This document shows, piece after piece, positions 7,301 through 7,670 of a DNA stretch of 7,670 nt. The stretch lies in the NCBI GenBank assembly GCA_012974315.1, contig JAAXQI010000180.1, positions 1 through 7,670 of the forward strand. Reading direction: 5' to 3'. This stretch comes from Desulfobacterales bacterium (GTDB lineage: Bacteria > Desulfobacterota > Desulfobulbia > Desulfobulbales > BM004). The notes under the pieces were generated by a model, which worked only from the letters and a program-made list of their open reading frames with translations, was not told where the DNA came from and ran no database searches. Position 1 is the stretch's first letter. Each line of letters begins with the position of its first letter. The position numbers were made by a program, and so were the translations under genes.

Positions 7301-7621
7301 GCTACGCGGCTGCGCCCGGTTATCCTGACGGCAATAACCACTATTCTTGGCCTTCTGCCCATGGTTACCGGTGTATCGTTTGACTTTCATAATCTTGCAA
7401 TTTCATGGGTGAGCGAATCCAGCCAATGGTGGAGTTCAATGGCAATAGTTGTGGTTTTCGGACTCATGATTGCCACTTTTCTGACTCTGGTTGTTGTACC
7501 TACCCTTTATTCATTCTTTGAAGATTTGAAGGGAATGAGAAAAAGGGTTGTCAGACGGATTCAGCAGTTGGTTACGAGAACTGCCGGGATAAGTGGAGGT
7601 GTTGAAAATGAAAGCAGGTAG
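4298..7621 (+). CDS. RND-family multidrug/hydrophobe efflux transporter, inner-membrane subunit (HAE1/AcrB-type)
   Basis: A 1107-residue inner-membrane pump, apparently intact and somewhat longer than AcrB. It exports substrates by proton antiport as a trimer with a periplasmic adaptor and outer-membrane channel. Membrane segments: about 11-29, then 335-352, 358-378, 382-405, 430-450, 458-485, 532-553, 905-924, 930-951, 957-981, 1005-1024 and 1046-1073. Two large periplasmic domains lie after the first and seventh segments, the standard duplicated RND plan. The fourth segment has GMLVDNAIVIIENI with D398 followed by N399, where AcrB has two aspartates. The tenth has VVVNNAIVLIDY, with asparagine where AcrB has lysine 940. 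Such residues occur in other RND subfamilies, so they mark the subfamily rather than damage. The ATG follows GGGAGG by seven bases and overlaps the adaptor stop. CusA-type metal export is less likely; substrate specificity cannot be read from the sequence. Confidence 0.95.
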   Translation: MIISDTAVKKSITVMVLAVIIIVFGVYSYRVLPRENEPDITIPYVFVSTSYKGVSPTDIETSITIEIEKKLKGLDGVKKIQSVSSEGLSSINIEFITGTDIDQALQDVKDKVDEAKGELPADLENDPSVFEVNLSEMPIAVYSLSGTCGLPCLKDIAEDLKDDIEAVAGVLEAEVTGGLEREIRVEVIPDKLAFYGMSISSFQEKLYSENQNISGGAIRMGDGRFQLQVPGEFKSPGEIYSLVLGTHNGQPVYLKDLAVVIDGFKEEASRSRLDGKAAVSIAVKKRSGENIIAISKEVDGLIEQAKPTWPGSTEIVKVMDKASDIEGMVADLENNILTGLLLVVVVIFFAMGLRNAIMVSMAIPFSMSLSFTILHLMGISLNVVVLFSLTLALGMLVDNAIVIIENIYRYMEQGAPRIEAAMRATSEVAYPVIGSTLTTLAAFSPMLFWPGIMGEFMGYLPLTLIVTLTSSLFVAMVINPALASMFMKVKDSGQRKELSVEEITAAGEKPVEIKGRFLKGYSRVLHFSLQRPISVVMIACAILILLFQGWMLAVGLEKPVEFFPDLEPKSIYVNVEPPEGADLEYVDRLIKRVEVAITGADQNMSAADSDTAEMYDVAYVSKEHRKADGSIFMGPSDLGNIKNIYTKAVTTPGSDAMFSPNTPNNIGVRFIDLEERNRSSNETMDEIRKRVAGIPGAKITIAMAEEGPATGSPINIEIAGDEMIVLGKLSKQVKEIITKIPHVVDVRDDYSEGTPSIRVVIDRQKAALFGLTTDMIGFALKTAYNGLDVSSFREGNEDYDITVQLSEEDRRLTDVLHELMISVPSGEMVPLSTLADIEYTGAIGDIVRIDNQRVVTVKANVDETKMPGPVARAQAEKLIKDLPLPSGYAVKFTGEMQEQKESEDFLAKAFIVALFLIFFVLVSQFNSVTKPLIIMTAVILSLGGAFLGLAVFRQPFGIIMTGVGVISLAGVVVNNAIVLIDYIDKLRDRGMEVREAVVAAGATRLRPVILTAITTILGLLPMVTGVSFDFHNLAISWVSESSQWWSSMAIVVVFGLMIATFLTLVVVPTLYSFFEDLKGMRKRVVRRIQQLVTRTAGISGGVENESR

Positions 7622-7670
7622 AATAAAAAAGACAACGCTGTTAAAATTTTTATTACTGGTGGTGATCATT
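7608..7670 (+). CDS. Start of a further operon gene, envelope protein with signal-peptide-like N-terminus (partial)
   Basis: Only the first 21 codons lie in the window: MKAGRIKK, then the hydrophobic stretch LLKFLLLVVII. GGAGGT at 7595-7600 sits seven bases before the ATG, and the gene overlaps the transporter end by 14 bp in another frame. A basic start followed by a hydrophobic core fits a signal peptide or membrane anchor. An outer-membrane channel (TolC type) or periplasmic lipoprotein-handling protein would fit the operon, but the product cannot be identified from this piece. Confidence 0.65.
   Translation, partial: MKAGRIKKTTLLKFLLLVVII

Overview
The window holds a divergently arranged regulator and efflux operon from a Gram-negative bacterium of moderate GC content. 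A canonical sigma-54 promoter, a FhlA-type enhancer-binding protein with several GAF domains, and an RND exporter of this style suggest Desulfobacterota (sulfate-reducer-like 'deltaproteobacteria'). That assignment is inference; no rRNA or marker gene is present.

Layout. Positions 1-128 are non-coding, with a weak possible terminator for the leftward gene. The minus strand from 2693 to 129 encodes an 854-residue sigma-54-dependent activator: three tandem GAF sensor domains, an AAA+ domain with GAFTGA, and a Fis-type HTH. Positions 2694-2961 are a dense divergent control region. It holds an 8-bp inverted repeat next to the regulator start, a perfect 14-bp inverted repeat (candidate enhancer/UAS), an AT-rich spacer and a textbook -24/-12 promoter at 2891-2905. 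Rightward from there run a 95-residue small protein (2962-3249), a broken RND membrane fusion protein (3246-4301), a full-length RND inner-membrane transporter (4298-7621) and the first 21 codons of a gene with a signal-peptide-like start (7608 to the window edge). Adjacent rightward genes overlap by a few bases (ATGA at 3246-3249 and 4298-4301, 14 bp at 7608-7621), so they form one translationally coupled operon.

How it works together (inference): the GAF protein senses a small molecule, binds the 14-bp inverted repeat about 130 bp upstream of the start site, and drives sigma-54 transcription of the small protein and efflux pump.

Main surprise: the membrane fusion protein gene is interrupted in its coiled-coil region by about 60-85 bp. 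Read on the opposite strand, this encodes a recognisable piece of a 4Fe-4S ferredoxin-type subunit (CxxCxxxxCxxxCP). The piece replaces the expected hairpin sequence and brings an in-frame stop, so the gene is either a recent pseudogene or an assembly chimera at that point.
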